The translations under genes and the position numbers were made by a program. A stretch of 64,000 bases of DNA, taken from Tardiphaga sp. 709. Lineage in GTDB: Bacteria; Pseudomonadota; Alphaproteobacteria; Rhizobiales; Xanthobacteraceae. Location of the stretch: the NCBI RefSeq assembly GCF_032401055.1, contig NZ_CP135529.1, forward strand, positions 3,904,501-3,968,500, in the 5' to 3' direction. The notes under the pieces are model-generated. The model was not told where the DNA came from, made no database searches, and saw only the letters and a program-made list of their open reading frames with translations. Below are positions 16,719-26,272 of the stretch, piece after piece. Each line of letters opens with the position of its first letter. The stretch's first letter is position 1.

Positions 16719-18704
16719 ATGTGTGGAATCGCCGGAATTCTTCAGATGCCAACCGCTCCCCGATCCGCCGATCTGGATGCGATTGGCCGAATGACGAATT
16801 CTTTGCATCATCGCGGACCTGATGCCCACGGTTCGTGGTGTGATCGCGACGCTGGGATTGCATTCGGGCATCGCCGGCTCGCCATCGTTGACCTCACGGA
16901 TGCGGGGCGACAACCGATGCTTTCCGAGAGCGGTCGGTTCGTCATCACCTTCAATGGCGAGATCTACAATTACTTGTCGCTGCGACAGGAGCTCCAACGC
17001 CTCGGCCAGAACTTCATCGGCGGCAGCGATACCGAGGTCTTGCTCGCGATGATCGAGAGATGGGGATTTGAGGCAGCCCTGGGGCGCAGCAATGGCATCT
17101 TCGCAATCGGCCTCTGGGATCGTCAGACCCGCACTCTCCATCTGGCTCGCGATCGAATGGGAAAGAAACCCCTGTACGTCGCCAGAACGCGAAACGCCGC
17201 TGTCTTTGCTTCAGAATTAAAGGCGATCAATGCGTTCCCCGATTTCCATCCGGAGATCAATCCGTGCGGGGTCGCTGAGTTTCTCGCCCGCGGCTGGTTA
17301 CCGGACGAACATTGCATATGGAAAGACGTCTTCAAACTTCCGCCCGGCGGTATGCTATCCTTCAGCGCCGATGATCTTCTGGCATCGCGGGATGCAGCAG
17401 AGCTTCGGACAAAGACGCACACCTGGTGGTCGCTGACTGAGATAGCAAAGAACGGCCGAGAAAACCTCGTTTCCGCGGACGATTGCCAGCTCGTGTTGCA
17501 TCTTGATGGCTTGCTTCGCGAGGCCGTCAGCGAGCGCATGGTTGCCGACGTGCCAATCGGGCTGTTCCTGTCCGGTGGCATCGACAGTTCAACTGTCGTC
17601 GCGCTGATGCAATCCCAATCCACCCGGCCCGTCCGCACGTTCACTATCGGTTTCGGCGAGCCGGCCTTCGACGAAGCGGCCAGTGCCGCGGCCGTGGCTC
17701 GTCACCTCGGCACGGACCACACGGAGCTACGTCTCACTCCCTCGGAGGCCATGGATGTCATTCCCGAACTGCCCCGTATTTGGGACGAGCCGTTCGCCGA
17801 CGAATCGCAGATTCCGACACTGCTGCTATCCCGCCTCGCCCGCCGGGATGTAACTGTTGTCCTCTCCGGTGACGGCGGAGACGAATGTTTTGCTGGATAT
17901 TCCAGGCATCTTTTGACCGCTCGTCTCGCTCCCCTCCTTAACTCCAATCGAGCACTTCGGCGAACGGCGGCAATGGGTGTGTCATTGCTCGCCCGCGGTT
18001 TGCGGGAGGACATCGCCGATGCGTTGCCTCTTCCAGGCCGTCTGCGACGGATGATCGGAAGCGACCGGATTAACCGCCTTGCGCAACTGTTTGCAGGCAG
18101 CGACGCCGGCGACATGTACCGGAAAGTCATGCGGCTTTCCGAGCTGCAATTGACCCCGGAGCAGGTCCCCGATTCGACTAAGGTGCCGCCGCTGGACGAT
18201 CTTCTATCCGACTTCATTGTGCGGGACATGATCGGCTATCTCCCCGGCGACATTCTGGTGAAGCTCGATCGCGCCAGCATGGCGACAGGTCTGGAAGCGC
18301 GCTGTCCAATTCTTGACCATCGCGTCGTGGAATTCTCCTGGCGGCTGCCGAACACGGCCAAGGTGCGCGACGGACAGGGCAAGTGGATCTTGCGGCAGGT
18401 TCTCAGCCGTTACTTGCCACGCCACTTGATAGATCGACCCAAGCAGGGTTTCGACGTGCCTGTTGGCGCCTGGTTGAAAGGCCCCCTGCGCTCATGGGCT
18501 GCAGACCTGCTCTCCGAATCACGCCTTAACCGCCAGAATTTGCTGGACGTACAACGAGTCCAGAGCTGCTGGCAGGATCATCTGAGTGGCAATCGCGATC
18601 ACTCGCGAATGCTATGGGCCGTCCTGATGTTGCAATCATGGCTGGGAACGATGGTTGAACAGAGTACGCCCCAATCGACAGACACCCTCGAGCCCGCACA
18701 GTAG
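16719..18704 (+). CDS. asnB: Glutamine-dependent asparagine synthetase-like amidotransferase
   Basis: 661 residues with both domains complete. The class II glutaminase begins MCGIAGIL, with Cys2 as nucleophile after Met removal, plus HRGPDAHGSW and FNGEIYNY. The synthetase half carries the PP-loop LFLSGGIDSSTVVALM, GDGGDECFAGY and the C-terminal DRPKQGFDVPVG. It would use glutamine and ATP to amidate a carboxyl group. In a polysaccharide locus such enzymes commonly amidate a uronic acid or related sugar rather than aspartate. It sits between the polymerase and the co-polymerase genes, three bases from the former. Confidence 0.92.
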   Translation: MCGIAGILQMPTAPRSADLDAIGRMTNSLHHRGPDAHGSWCDRDAGIAFGHRRLAIVDLTDAGRQPMLSESGRFVITFNGEIYNYLSLRQELQRLGQNFIGGSDTEVLLAMIERWGFEAALGRSNGIFAIGLWDRQTRTLHLARDRMGKKPLYVARTRNAAVFASELKAINAFPDFHPEINPCGVAEFLARGWLPDEHCIWKDVFKLPPGGMLSFSADDLLASRDAAELRTKTHTWWSLTEIAKNGRENLVSADDCQLVLHLDGLLREAVSERMVADVPIGLFLSGGIDSSTVVALMQSQSTRPVRTFTIGFGEPAFDEAASAAAVARHLGTDHTELRLTPSEAMDVIPELPRIWDEPFADESQIPTLLLSRLARRDVTVVLSGDGGDECFAGYSRHLLTARLAPLLNSNRALRRTAAMGVSLLARGLREDIADALPLPGRLRRMIGSDRINRLAQLFAGSDAGDMYRKVMRLSELQLTPEQVPDSTKVPPLDDLLSDFIVRDMIGYLPGDILVKLDRASMATGLEARCPILDHRVVEFSWRLPNTAKVRDGQGKWILRQVLSRYLPRHLIDRPKQGFDVPVGAWLKGPLRSWAADLLSESRLNRQNLLDVQRVQSCWQDHLSGNRDHSRMLWAVLMLQSWLGTMVEQSTPQSTDTLEPAQ

Positions 18705-18715
18705 AGGAGCGAGCT

Positions 18716-20665
18716 ATGGAAGCGTTAGTAGGAAGACGCATTCGACCCTTGCAGGCGCTTTCGCCGGATATGGCAGAGGACGAACTTGGGCGGCGCCTGA
18801 CGGAACAATCCCTGGCTTCAAATGATGGTCTCCACTCTTTGAATCGCGTGCTGGATAGCGTGCGGAAGTACAGACGGCTTGTCGTCAGGATGATCGTCGT
18901 CGGGGCCTTGCTGGCCGGAGTAGCCGGCTTTCTTATGTCTCCTTCTTACATCGCGACGGCGCAACTTGCTGTTGACGTCCGACAATCTGGCGCAGCCGAT
19001 GCCCTGAATGTCGGTGGCGCGTCCGCAGCGCCTACACCGGCCGCTGAGGAGTCCACCATCGACACACATGTCACGGTGCTGCTCTCCGACGCCTACCTGC
19101 GGAGACTTCTCCCAACGCTCCGCGCTCTCGAGGATGCGAGGCATGGTGCTGAAACGGGGTCACAAACGTGGATGCAAAGCTTGCGCACGCTCTTTCGTCG
19201 TACATGGTCAGCAACCAAGGAGATGCTCCTTGGCAAGAACCATGAGCCCGATGACGGATCCGCGCTCGCTGCGCTAAAGCGCAGCCTGAGGGTTGGTCAG
19301 GAGCGGCGCTCCAGAATCATCGCCGTTACTTCTACGGCCTCCAATCCGCAACGAGCGGCGGAGATCGCCAATACGGTGGCACAATCGTATGTCGATGAGG
19401 TCGCGCGTCAGAAGCAAAGCGATGTCGAGTATGCTTTGAGCTCCGTCTCGGCACAGTCATCCAAAGTTCAGCGCGACCTGGCAAAGGCCGAGGAGGAACT
19501 AAAAGCTTCCCGTCTCGGCCAGTCCTCGCCCTCACGGGACGCCGCGCTGGAGTGGCAGGTCACAATGCTGGCGCAACAGTTCGAAACGCTCCTGCGGCGT
19601 CGGCAGGAGCTCACTGCAAAAGGTCTGACCGCGCAATCAGACGTCAGTATTCTCGCCACGGCCACGCCGCCAGAACGACCGACCTCATTGCACCCGTTAC
19701 TTATGATTCCTCCTGCGGCAATTATCTTCGCTCTGCTGGCTTGTGTTCTCGCGGTCATATTAAACCACTTCGATCGGACCCTGCACACGGAAGCCGACGC
19801 AGCTGAGGCTCTGCGTATTCCATGCGCCGGACAGATACCTTCGATTCCGCTGGAGCCAGGCAAGCAGCCGCATTATGTCTTGGAGGAGCCTGCGAGCCAC
19901 TATGCCAGAGCAATCCGCTCCATTCTGGTATCCATACTGGCCTCCGACCCGGCAACCCCACGATCGCAGCGTGTTGTCCTCGTCAGCTCCAGCATTGGTG
20001 GGGAAGGCAAGACCACGCTTGCATGGAGCCTTGGTCTTTACGCTGCCCGGCTCGGGTGGCGCACTCTACTCCTTGACTTTGGTCAATTCACTCGTCGACC
20101 GGGTGGCGAGAGCGCCAACTTACTCAGCGTACTGGCGTATGGTCGTCCACTTGCAGACGCGATCGAACATATCGATGAGTCCGGAATTGACTACCTGCCC
20201 GCTACATCGTTTGGGGGGCATCGGCTTCGGATTCTCGCCGACCCCAAGATTCCTTCGTTGCTCCGGCAACTGAGCGACACCTATGATTTCGTGATCATCG
20301 ACGGGCCCTCGCTGCTAGAAGCTCCGGAAGCACGACTTCTGGCGAGTTGGGCAGACCACGTTTTGCTCGCCATTCACTCTGGAAGCACCGATCGTGAGGC
20401 GGCGCAGACCGCGCTGCGTCAACTTGTTCGGACGGAACATCTTAATCCCGCCCAGAACACGAGATTCTCGTCGGTCTTAACTCGCGTCGAACCGCCACAG
20501 CAGGACCAGTTCGGCGGGCAGCAACTGTTCAAGAGGACTTGGGGCGCACTCCGCCAGCGGTCGAAGAGAGCAATCACCTGGCGAATGTGGGGCGGAGACG
20601 CAATCGAATTGAAGCGCTCCGGATCGCCCAAACTGAACCCCCGCAATTGGTTGAGAAGCGATTGA
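18716..20665 (+). CDS. Wzc-like polysaccharide co-polymerase with BY-kinase-like ATPase, no tyrosine tail
   Basis: 649 residues. The Wzz-type part has two membrane segments (about 57-76, VVRMIVVGALLAGVAGFLM, and about 328-348, IPPAAIIFALLACVLAV) around a periplasmic coiled region; the Pro-rich PPERPTSLHP precedes the second, as usual. The cytoplasmic half is a P-loop ATPase: Walker A SSIGGEGKTTLAWS, Walker A' LLLDFGQF and Walker B FVIIDGPSLL. The C-terminus ends basic without the tyrosine cluster that BY-kinases autophosphorylate. It probably controls chain length and opens the export channel. ATG 18716 has GAGGAG upstream. Confidence 0.9.
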   Translation: MEALVGRRIRPLQALSPDMAEDELGRRLTEQSLASNDGLHSLNRVLDSVRKYRRLVVRMIVVGALLAGVAGFLMSPSYIATAQLAVDVRQSGAADALNVGGASAAPTPAAEESTIDTHVTVLLSDAYLRRLLPTLRALEDARHGAETGSQTWMQSLRTLFRRTWSATKEMLLGKNHEPDDGSALAALKRSLRVGQERRSRIIAVTSTASNPQRAAEIANTVAQSYVDEVARQKQSDVEYALSSVSAQSSKVQRDLAKAEEELKASRLGQSSPSRDAALEWQVTMLAQQFETLLRRRQELTAKGLTAQSDVSILATATPPERPTSLHPLLMIPPAAIIFALLACVLAVILNHFDRTLHTEADAAEALRIPCAGQIPSIPLEPGKQPHYVLEEPASHYARAIRSILVSILASDPATPRSQRVVLVSSSIGGEGKTTLAWSLGLYAARLGWRTLLLDFGQFTRRPGGESANLLSVLAYGRPLADAIEHIDESGIDYLPATSFGGHRLRILADPKIPSLLRQLSDTYDFVIIDGPSLLEAPEARLLASWADHVLLAIHSGSTDREAAQTALRQLVRTEHLNPAQNTRFSSVLTRVEPPQQDQFGGQQLFKRTWGALRQRSKRAITWRMWGGDAIELKRSGSPKLNPRNWLRSD

Positions 20666-20672
20666 GGGCAGC

Positions 20673-22838
20673 ATGATTATCGAGACTTTCGGTCCACCAG
20701 GCGCTGGCAAAACAACCTTTAGTGAGGCACTCGCTCAACGCCTGCGCGACCGTGGGTATGAGGTCGACCTCGTACTTACGTTGCCGCATCTATCCAATCA
20801 TCTTCTCAACTTTGGAGGGTTCCTCCCGGCGTTGCAGCGCGTCACCATCGCGATCTTTGCCACCATCGCAATCTTGTGCCGTCCTGTCGCAAATGCCCGA
20901 GGGCTACGTCTGGCGAAAGAGTTGCTCCAACTGATGCCGCCCGACAATCCCGTCTGGTGGATCAGGCTTAGCCAATACGTCGTTCGATTTTCCTGCGTGT
21001 GGAGAGATTCACACAAGCCGGATCGCATCGTCTTGTTCGACCAGGGCTTTGTGCAGATCGTTTGCACTCTGGCCCTGTTTAGCCGAGCGGACGAGAAGAC
21101 GATCGCTCATGCCATAGGTATGCGGACGCAATCAGATCTATTGATTCGTTTTGATGCTCCGAGGGAACTGTTGGAACGGCGCCTCCATGAGCGAGTACGC
21201 CAGAAAACGTACATGGAGAAATGGTTCGACCCCGATGTAGGTACCTTTCTCAAGGCAAAGCCGATTACTGACTACGTTGGCTCACTGCTCGCGGCCGAGC
21301 ATCAACAGATGATCTGCATCAATTCGCTCGATCCTAGCCTGATGTCCAAGGCTCTCGATCGTATCGAAGAGGAGGTCTCCAGCAAGTTCAGGCCCGACAG
21401 GACGGTCGATTTGTCACCTGGGGCAGCAGACGAAAGCTTGGAGCGCTGTGCGGAGAAATTCACACCACCTTTGCCGGCGCCCGAGATAATCGGAACTTTC
21501 ACAGCTCAGGCTCAACCCGAGCTGGCTCGGCGCATGGCCAGCGCAAGCCTGTGGGCGTTCGTTATCTATGTGGGCGGCGCCGGGCTGACGTGCGTAGCTC
21601 AACTTGTCATTGCCCGTACGATAGGAGCGACGAGTTACGGTATCTATTCATACGTTTTGGCCTGGACGACCCTTCTCTCCTACATCGCGGGACTCGGGTT
21701 CAACACGGTTCTGCTGCGATATGTGCCGGCCTACAGTGCGACCGGAAAATGGCCATTGGCTCGCGGAGTCATTCAATTTGCATTCGGGCGGTCATTGCTG
21801 GTCGGGATGTTGATCGCGCTCTGTGGAATCGCCACCGCACTATTCCTGTCGGAGACACTTCATCGGGAGCTGACTATCAGTTTGGCGGTTGGCATGGCGA
21901 CCGTTCCATTGGTCGCGCTTTACATTCTCGGTTCCGCTACGGTACGCGCGCTGGGTGGCGTCATTTCGGCAATCGCGCCCGAACGCTTCGTTCGGGACGG
22001 CCTTATGGTCGTTCTGCTTCTGCTTGCTGTGGCACTCAACGTCACGCCAATCGATGCGACAACAGTCCTGATAGCGTTGATGGCAAGCTCTGCCGTCACG
22101 GCAGCCATCGTCGGACTGAGCATGCGGAAGCTTTGGCCGCCACAACTACGCTCGGCGGTGCCGGCTTATGCGCCCGGCGACTGGTGGCATCTCGCCTGTC
22201 CTGTCATGATCCTGATTGGAGTTGAGGTTCTCATGAGCCGCGCCGGCGTGATTATCCTCGGCTGGACCGGCGATGCCCACGAGGCCGGCATTTTTGCACT
22301 GGGGTTGAATTTAGCTCTTTTTCTTGTTCTCCCCCGGATGGCAGTAGGGACTTTCTTTTCACCAAACGTCTCGAAGCTTCACGCTCATCGGAATGAGGCA
22401 GCGCTTCAGAGTCTGTTTGCCCGAGCGACTGTTCTGTCGCTGGCGGGGACAGTCGTGCTGGCACTTCCACTTTTGTTGCTGACGGTACCGTTACTCCGCT
22501 TCTTTGGCGAGGAATTCGTTGCGACAGCTCCAGTCGCCCAAATTCTCGTCGTTGGACAGATCTTTGCTGCTGCTACTGGTCCGCAGCAAAATCTTCTGAC
22601 CATGACAGGGCACGAGCGGGCAGCAGCCGCAATCACAGCGATCGGAGCTGTCATGAACGTCCTTGCCTGTGCGATCGGCATTGCTTTTTTTGGCGTGATC
22701 GGTGCCGCCGTTGCGACGGCCGTGACGAATGTTGCCTGGAATATGGCAATGGCGATCTACATCTACAAACGCGTGAACATGACGGCCGGCCTGCTCTTTG
22801 CCGTTGTGGAGTTTCGTCGACCCGCCGCCGCCAAGTAA
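20673..22838 (+). CDS. P-loop kinase-Wzx flippase fusion
   Basis: 721 residues joining two functions. Residues 1-~245 resemble a nucleoside/sugar kinase-type P-loop NTPase: Walker A FGPPGAGKTT (residues 6-15), a substrate/Asp motif DRIVLFDQGF (117-126) and a lid-like helix RRLHERVRQKT. Residues ~284-721 form a polytopic polysaccharide flippase of the Wzx/PST type (ASLWAFVIYVGGAGLTCVAQ; the terminal segments include IGIAFFGVIGAAVATAVTNV). The linker has low complexity. The frame is continuous with one start (ATG, GAGGG upstream), so this is a genuine fusion in the sequence shown. The flippase would move lipid-linked repeat units across the membrane; the kinase substrate is unknown. Confidence 0.85.
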   Translation: MIIETFGPPGAGKTTFSEALAQRLRDRGYEVDLVLTLPHLSNHLLNFGGFLPALQRVTIAIFATIAILCRPVANARGLRLAKELLQLMPPDNPVWWIRLSQYVVRFSCVWRDSHKPDRIVLFDQGFVQIVCTLALFSRADEKTIAHAIGMRTQSDLLIRFDAPRELLERRLHERVRQKTYMEKWFDPDVGTFLKAKPITDYVGSLLAAEHQQMICINSLDPSLMSKALDRIEEEVSSKFRPDRTVDLSPGAADESLERCAEKFTPPLPAPEIIGTFTAQAQPELARRMASASLWAFVIYVGGAGLTCVAQLVIARTIGATSYGIYSYVLAWTTLLSYIAGLGFNTVLLRYVPAYSATGKWPLARGVIQFAFGRSLLVGMLIALCGIATALFLSETLHRELTISLAVGMATVPLVALYILGSATVRALGGVISAIAPERFVRDGLMVVLLLLAVALNVTPIDATTVLIALMASSAVTAAIVGLSMRKLWPPQLRSAVPAYAPGDWWHLACPVMILIGVEVLMSRAGVIILGWTGDAHEAGIFALGLNLALFLVLPRMAVGTFFSPNVSKLHAHRNEAALQSLFARATVLSLAGTVVLALPLLLLTVPLLRFFGEEFVATAPVAQILVVGQIFAAATGPQQNLLTMTGHERAAAAITAIGAVMNVLACAIGIAFFGVIGAAVATAVTNVAWNMAMAIYIYKRVNMTAGLLFAVVEFRRPAAAK

Positions 22839-22951
22839 CCCGGTAATTGGATAGAGGCCAGAAAATTGGTGCAGCCCTATCATTCACTCGAAGGACGCCA
22901 ATAGCCGACTTGTTAACCTACGATGTTCGTCCCGCAACGGTGAGTACCGTC

Positions 22952-25681
22952 ATGCAACTTCAAAGATTTCCCGATGGATCCTTGCCGAAACGCGCGAAGA
23001 CGTTTGCTAGCCGGCGCGCACTTTCCGGAGATTTTGGAGATTCTGCAAAAGCTATCTGGATGACGCCTCCCGAATTTCCCCTCGACGCTGGTGGGCCTGT
23101 CGATCGTCCGTTCAATCGTATGGGGGCCGAATTTGCCGGCGTGCCGGCGATCACGCATCTGGATGCGGTGGTAAAGAAATTTCCAGGCAACGTAGCCATC
23201 AGCGATAACACCCGCCAAATCACATATTCGGATTTTCTGCTCAGAGTTTTGACGCTGGCGCAGGCGATTGCAGCGGTGGCTCCCGAAGGGCAGGCCGTCG
23301 GCCTGTTGTTGCGCCACTCGATCTGGCATCCGATCGCCATGCTTGCATGTATGGCCGCAGGGCGCCCCTTGGTGCCGCTCAATCCGCGCGATCCCGACCA
23401 GCGACTTGCCCACATCGTTGCAAATGCGCAGATTTCTGTACTGATCGGCCAGGGCGACGGTAGCTCAACCAAATGGATCGACGAAAACGGCCTGCGTTGG
23501 ATCGATATTACGCGCGCCAACGAATTTTTCGGCGACACCGCGTCGCTTGAGCCGGTCTCGGTGGATGCACCTGCCCTCGTGCTCTACACGTCGGGCAGTA
23601 CCGGCCAGCCAAAGGGCGTTGTGAATAGCCAACGCAGCTTGCTCCAGCGCGTCCAGCAATATGCGGATGCATGTCACATCGACGCTACTGACGTCTTCAT
23701 GCCTCTGAGCGGCCCTACGACCATTGCGGGCACCAGAGAGATGCTCACGGCTTTGTTGACCGGCGCAAGATTGCATATGGCGGATGTCGAGGCCCTTGGC
23801 CTTCGCGGCGTGTTGCGTCAGATCCGATCGCAGCAGATAACGATCACGTATATCGTTCCTGCTCTCCTGCGGGCAGTGGTCGCCGCAAGCGATGCCGGTG
23901 ACTTCGAATCGCTCCGGGTTGTCCGGATCGGCGGCGAGAAGGTGCTGTGGACGGATGTTGCACTCGTCCGAAAGGTCGTGAAGCCCTCCTGCTTCATTCA
24001 GATCAGCTACTTGTCGACCGAAACCACCGGTTCGCAGTGGTTTCTTCCCGACGACTGCTACGAAAGCGATTTCAGCATGCCCCCGGTTGGCTATTTGCTT
24101 CCGGGAATGTCGTTTGCCGTCGTCGACGACAACGGGATGCCTGTGCCCACCGGCGAGGTTGGGGAGCTGATCATCAAGGGCATGCATGTGCTGCTTGGTT
24201 ACTGGGAGAACGGTCAGGTGCTTCCTGCATTACCCGACCCGGATGATAGCCATTGCCGCATCTTCCCGACAGGCGACCTTGTTATTGTCGATGCGCGCGG
24301 ATTGATGCAGATGCTGGGACGAAAGGGGCGTCAACTCAAAATCAATGGACGGCGTGTCGAACCGGCTGAACTCGAGGTTGTCGTACGCAGAATTCCTTAT
24401 GTAAGCGACGCCGTCGCGATCGTTACCGATTCAAACGAGCTGGTTATTTTTGCATCGCCAGGCGCCGAGGCGAAGGCAACATTCACAGCTGACGTTCGGG
24501 ACGTCATCAGGCAGACGCTTCCGACCGCATTGCATCCCACCAGATTGCATGAAATCGCGGAGATTCCGCGCCTCGCTGGCGGAAAGATAGATGTCGCGAA
24601 ACTCAAGGTGCTGGATGCCGAGAGCCGAAGAGGTCCAGCCCCACCTCAGCCCCCAGGGGCGGGTGAAGTGAAGCAAGCCGAAAAAATAGTGGCGCAGGTA
24701 TGGGCGCGGATCCTCGGTACGACCGACGTTGCCAGCCGCTGGGACGAGGCAGGTGGCGATTCCCTCAAGCTTCTGCGATGCGTGATGGAGCTGGAAGAGC
24801 TGGTCGGCCAAGAGCTCAACATGGAAGCTTTCACGGTGGACATGAGCGCAGCCGATATGATTCAGATCGTCGCTGCAGGTGGCCGATCGCAGCGGCAACA
24901 AGCCGCCGGGGAACTCCTGCCTCATCTGGTGATGTTGCCAGGCTCGATAGGTTACGGTCCGAGTCTGGCGGCGTTCGGGGCACAGTTGAGCAAGACGGCT
25001 CATGTGATCCCGATCCGCTACCCGGATCTGACGTCTGCCCTGACCGGATGCGGCTCGGTCGACCACATGGCAACCTTGGCTCTGGAACAGATCAACGCCG
25101 TTCATCCTCGCGGCGACATACGTCTGATCGGCTATTCGCTGGGTGGCGGCGTCGCATTTGAAGTGGCAGCGCGGCTGATTGCGGAAGGCCGATCGGTGAA
25201 ATTTCTGGGCATATTGGACACGAATATCGGCCCCCGCAGGAGTGATTATCGGGAGACCCTGTCGCGTACTCTGCAGAGAGTTAGATCACACCGGGTCACG
25301 ATGTACCGAATGCTGTGCCGCGCTATTGCAAAATGCGTTGCTCGACTCCACTGGGAGGTGAAGTTCTGTCGAATTCTCGATGCGAGGATCTGGACGCGCT
25401 TGGCCGGCACCCGCTTCATGCTCAAGTTGGAGCTTGAGGAGATTCTCCGGATGCAGGAATTCGGCCGCTGGGTGGCAAGTGCCAAACCCCGCCTCCCTAT
25501 CACCGGAACGCTATTCCTTTGCAACCGGCGAGGGTCACCAGCACATCTCGGATGGGACTCTCTGTTTGCAAAACTCGAGGTTATTCCGATTGCTGGCGGA
25601 CACCTCGATCTCGTGATCGACCCGCATTTGACCGTCAACCGACCGGTCATCGAACGAGCGATCACGTCGTCCTGTTCCTGA
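22952..25681 (+). CDS. One-module NRPS-like protein (adenylation-carrier-thioesterase)
   Basis: About 909 residues. An adenylation domain has its core motifs: LYTSGSTGQPKGV (near 23583), YLSTETTGS, FPTGDLVIVD, GRKGRQLKINGRRVEPAELE and IPRLAGGKIDV with the catalytic Lys. A carrier domain follows with the phosphopantetheine serine in AGGDSLKLL (near 24750). A type I thioesterase has its nucleophile serine in GYSLGGG (near 25130). No condensation domain is present. It could activate one amino or hydroxy acid and transfer it to an acceptor. The frame opens at TTG 22847; ATG 22952 is my choice and ATG 23060 is possible. It is the last gene of the polysaccharide locus, 100-220 bp after the flippase. 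Confidence 0.85.
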   Translation: MQLQRFPDGSLPKRAKTFASRRALSGDFGDSAKAIWMTPPEFPLDAGGPVDRPFNRMGAEFAGVPAITHLDAVVKKFPGNVAISDNTRQITYSDFLLRVLTLAQAIAAVAPEGQAVGLLLRHSIWHPIAMLACMAAGRPLVPLNPRDPDQRLAHIVANAQISVLIGQGDGSSTKWIDENGLRWIDITRANEFFGDTASLEPVSVDAPALVLYTSGSTGQPKGVVNSQRSLLQRVQQYADACHIDATDVFMPLSGPTTIAGTREMLTALLTGARLHMADVEALGLRGVLRQIRSQQITITYIVPALLRAVVAASDAGDFESLRVVRIGGEKVLWTDVALVRKVVKPSCFIQISYLSTETTGSQWFLPDDCYESDFSMPPVGYLLPGMSFAVVDDNGMPVPTGEVGELIIKGMHVLLGYWENGQVLPALPDPDDSHCRIFPTGDLVIVDARGLMQMLGRKGRQLKINGRRVEPAELEVVVRRIPYVSDAVAIVTDSNELVIFASPGAEAKATFTADVRDVIRQTLPTALHPTRLHEIAEIPRLAGGKIDVAKLKVLDAESRRGPAPPQPPGAGEVKQAEKIVAQVWARILGTTDVASRWDEAGGDSLKLLRCVMELEELVGQELNMEAFTVDMSAADMIQIVAAGGRSQRQQAAGELLPHLVMLPGSIGYGPSLAAFGAQLSKTAHVIPIRYPDLTSALTGCGSVDHMATLALEQINAVHPRGDIRLIGYSLGGGVAFEVAARLIAEGRSVKFLGILDTNIGPRRSDYRETLSRTLQRVRSHRVTMYRMLCRAIAKCVARLHWEVKFCRILDARIWTRLAGTRFMLKLELEEILRMQEFGRWVASAKPRLPITGTLFLCNRRGSPAHLGWDSLFAKLEVIPIAGGHLDLVIDPHLTVNRPVIERAITSSCS

Positions 25682-25744
25682 TCTTCGACCAACAGATCCA
25701 ACAGTTTGGAACGAGGCGATGCAGATCGCAGAGGCCCCTCCGGA

Positions 25745-26272
25745 TCAAGGTCGCAAGTAGCTCCAGCCTCGCTCTTGCAGCTCCATGATCCGTACCACTC
25801 CGGATTTGGTGACCTTGGCCTGCGGGATAAGAGGAATATCTTTCGCCTCAGTTTTTGTCATATTCTCGCGGGTGTTCCCGCATGCCGAAAAGGTCAGTTG
25901 TGGCATGGTTTCGCTCATGGATTTGATGCGCGCTTTGACGGGAGAGGTGTCATCTCGCAGCATATGCAGTCCGGGTCCAAAAACGACCACTTCGATCCCA
26001 ACCTTTTGACCGATCTCGCTGTAGTGCTGAGCGACATTGCTGACATTGTTGAGAGCGAGATTCATTGTCGCGGGGTCATTGACGTCAACCTGTACAACGA
26101 GCCGATGGGGCTGCATTCGGATGGCGGCAGTGGTCACCTTGGCGTTGGCGTTCATTTTGGTAGAAGTCTTGGCAGACGTATTGATTTCCACAGCGCCGCT
26201 GGTTTGGGTGCTCAGCATCAAGATACCCGCCACGGCGGCCATGCTGGCGAAGACGACGAGCGATCTGTTCAT
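25745..26272 (-). CDS. Exported DsrE-like protein
   Basis: 175 residues after choosing the ATG at 26272, which has AAGGAAAC upstream; a longer frame exists. A signal peptide is clear (NRSLVVFASMAAVAGILML, cleavage near residue 25). The mature part resembles DsrE/DsrF-type proteins: HRLVVQVDVNDPATMNLALN, VGIEVVVFGPGLHML and FSACGNTRENM with the cysteine at the position used in sulfur relay. It converges with the NRPS-like gene. Periplasmic DsrE-like proteins are common in rhizobia but poorly understood. Confidence 0.78.
   Translation of the reverse strand: MNRSLVVFASMAAVAGILMLSTQTSGAVEINTSAKTSTKMNANAKVTTAAIRMQPHRLVVQVDVNDPATMNLALNNVSNVAQHYSEIGQKVGIEVVVFGPGLHMLRDDTSPVKARIKSMSETMPQLTFSACGNTRENMTKTEAKDIPLIPQAKVTKSGVVRIMELQERGWSYLRP

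Noticed and set aside
16719-18704. Housekeeping asparagine synthetase
   Set aside because: Sequence alone allows it, but tight placement between polymerase and co-polymerase genes favours a role in modifying the polysaccharide; kept as an alternative only.
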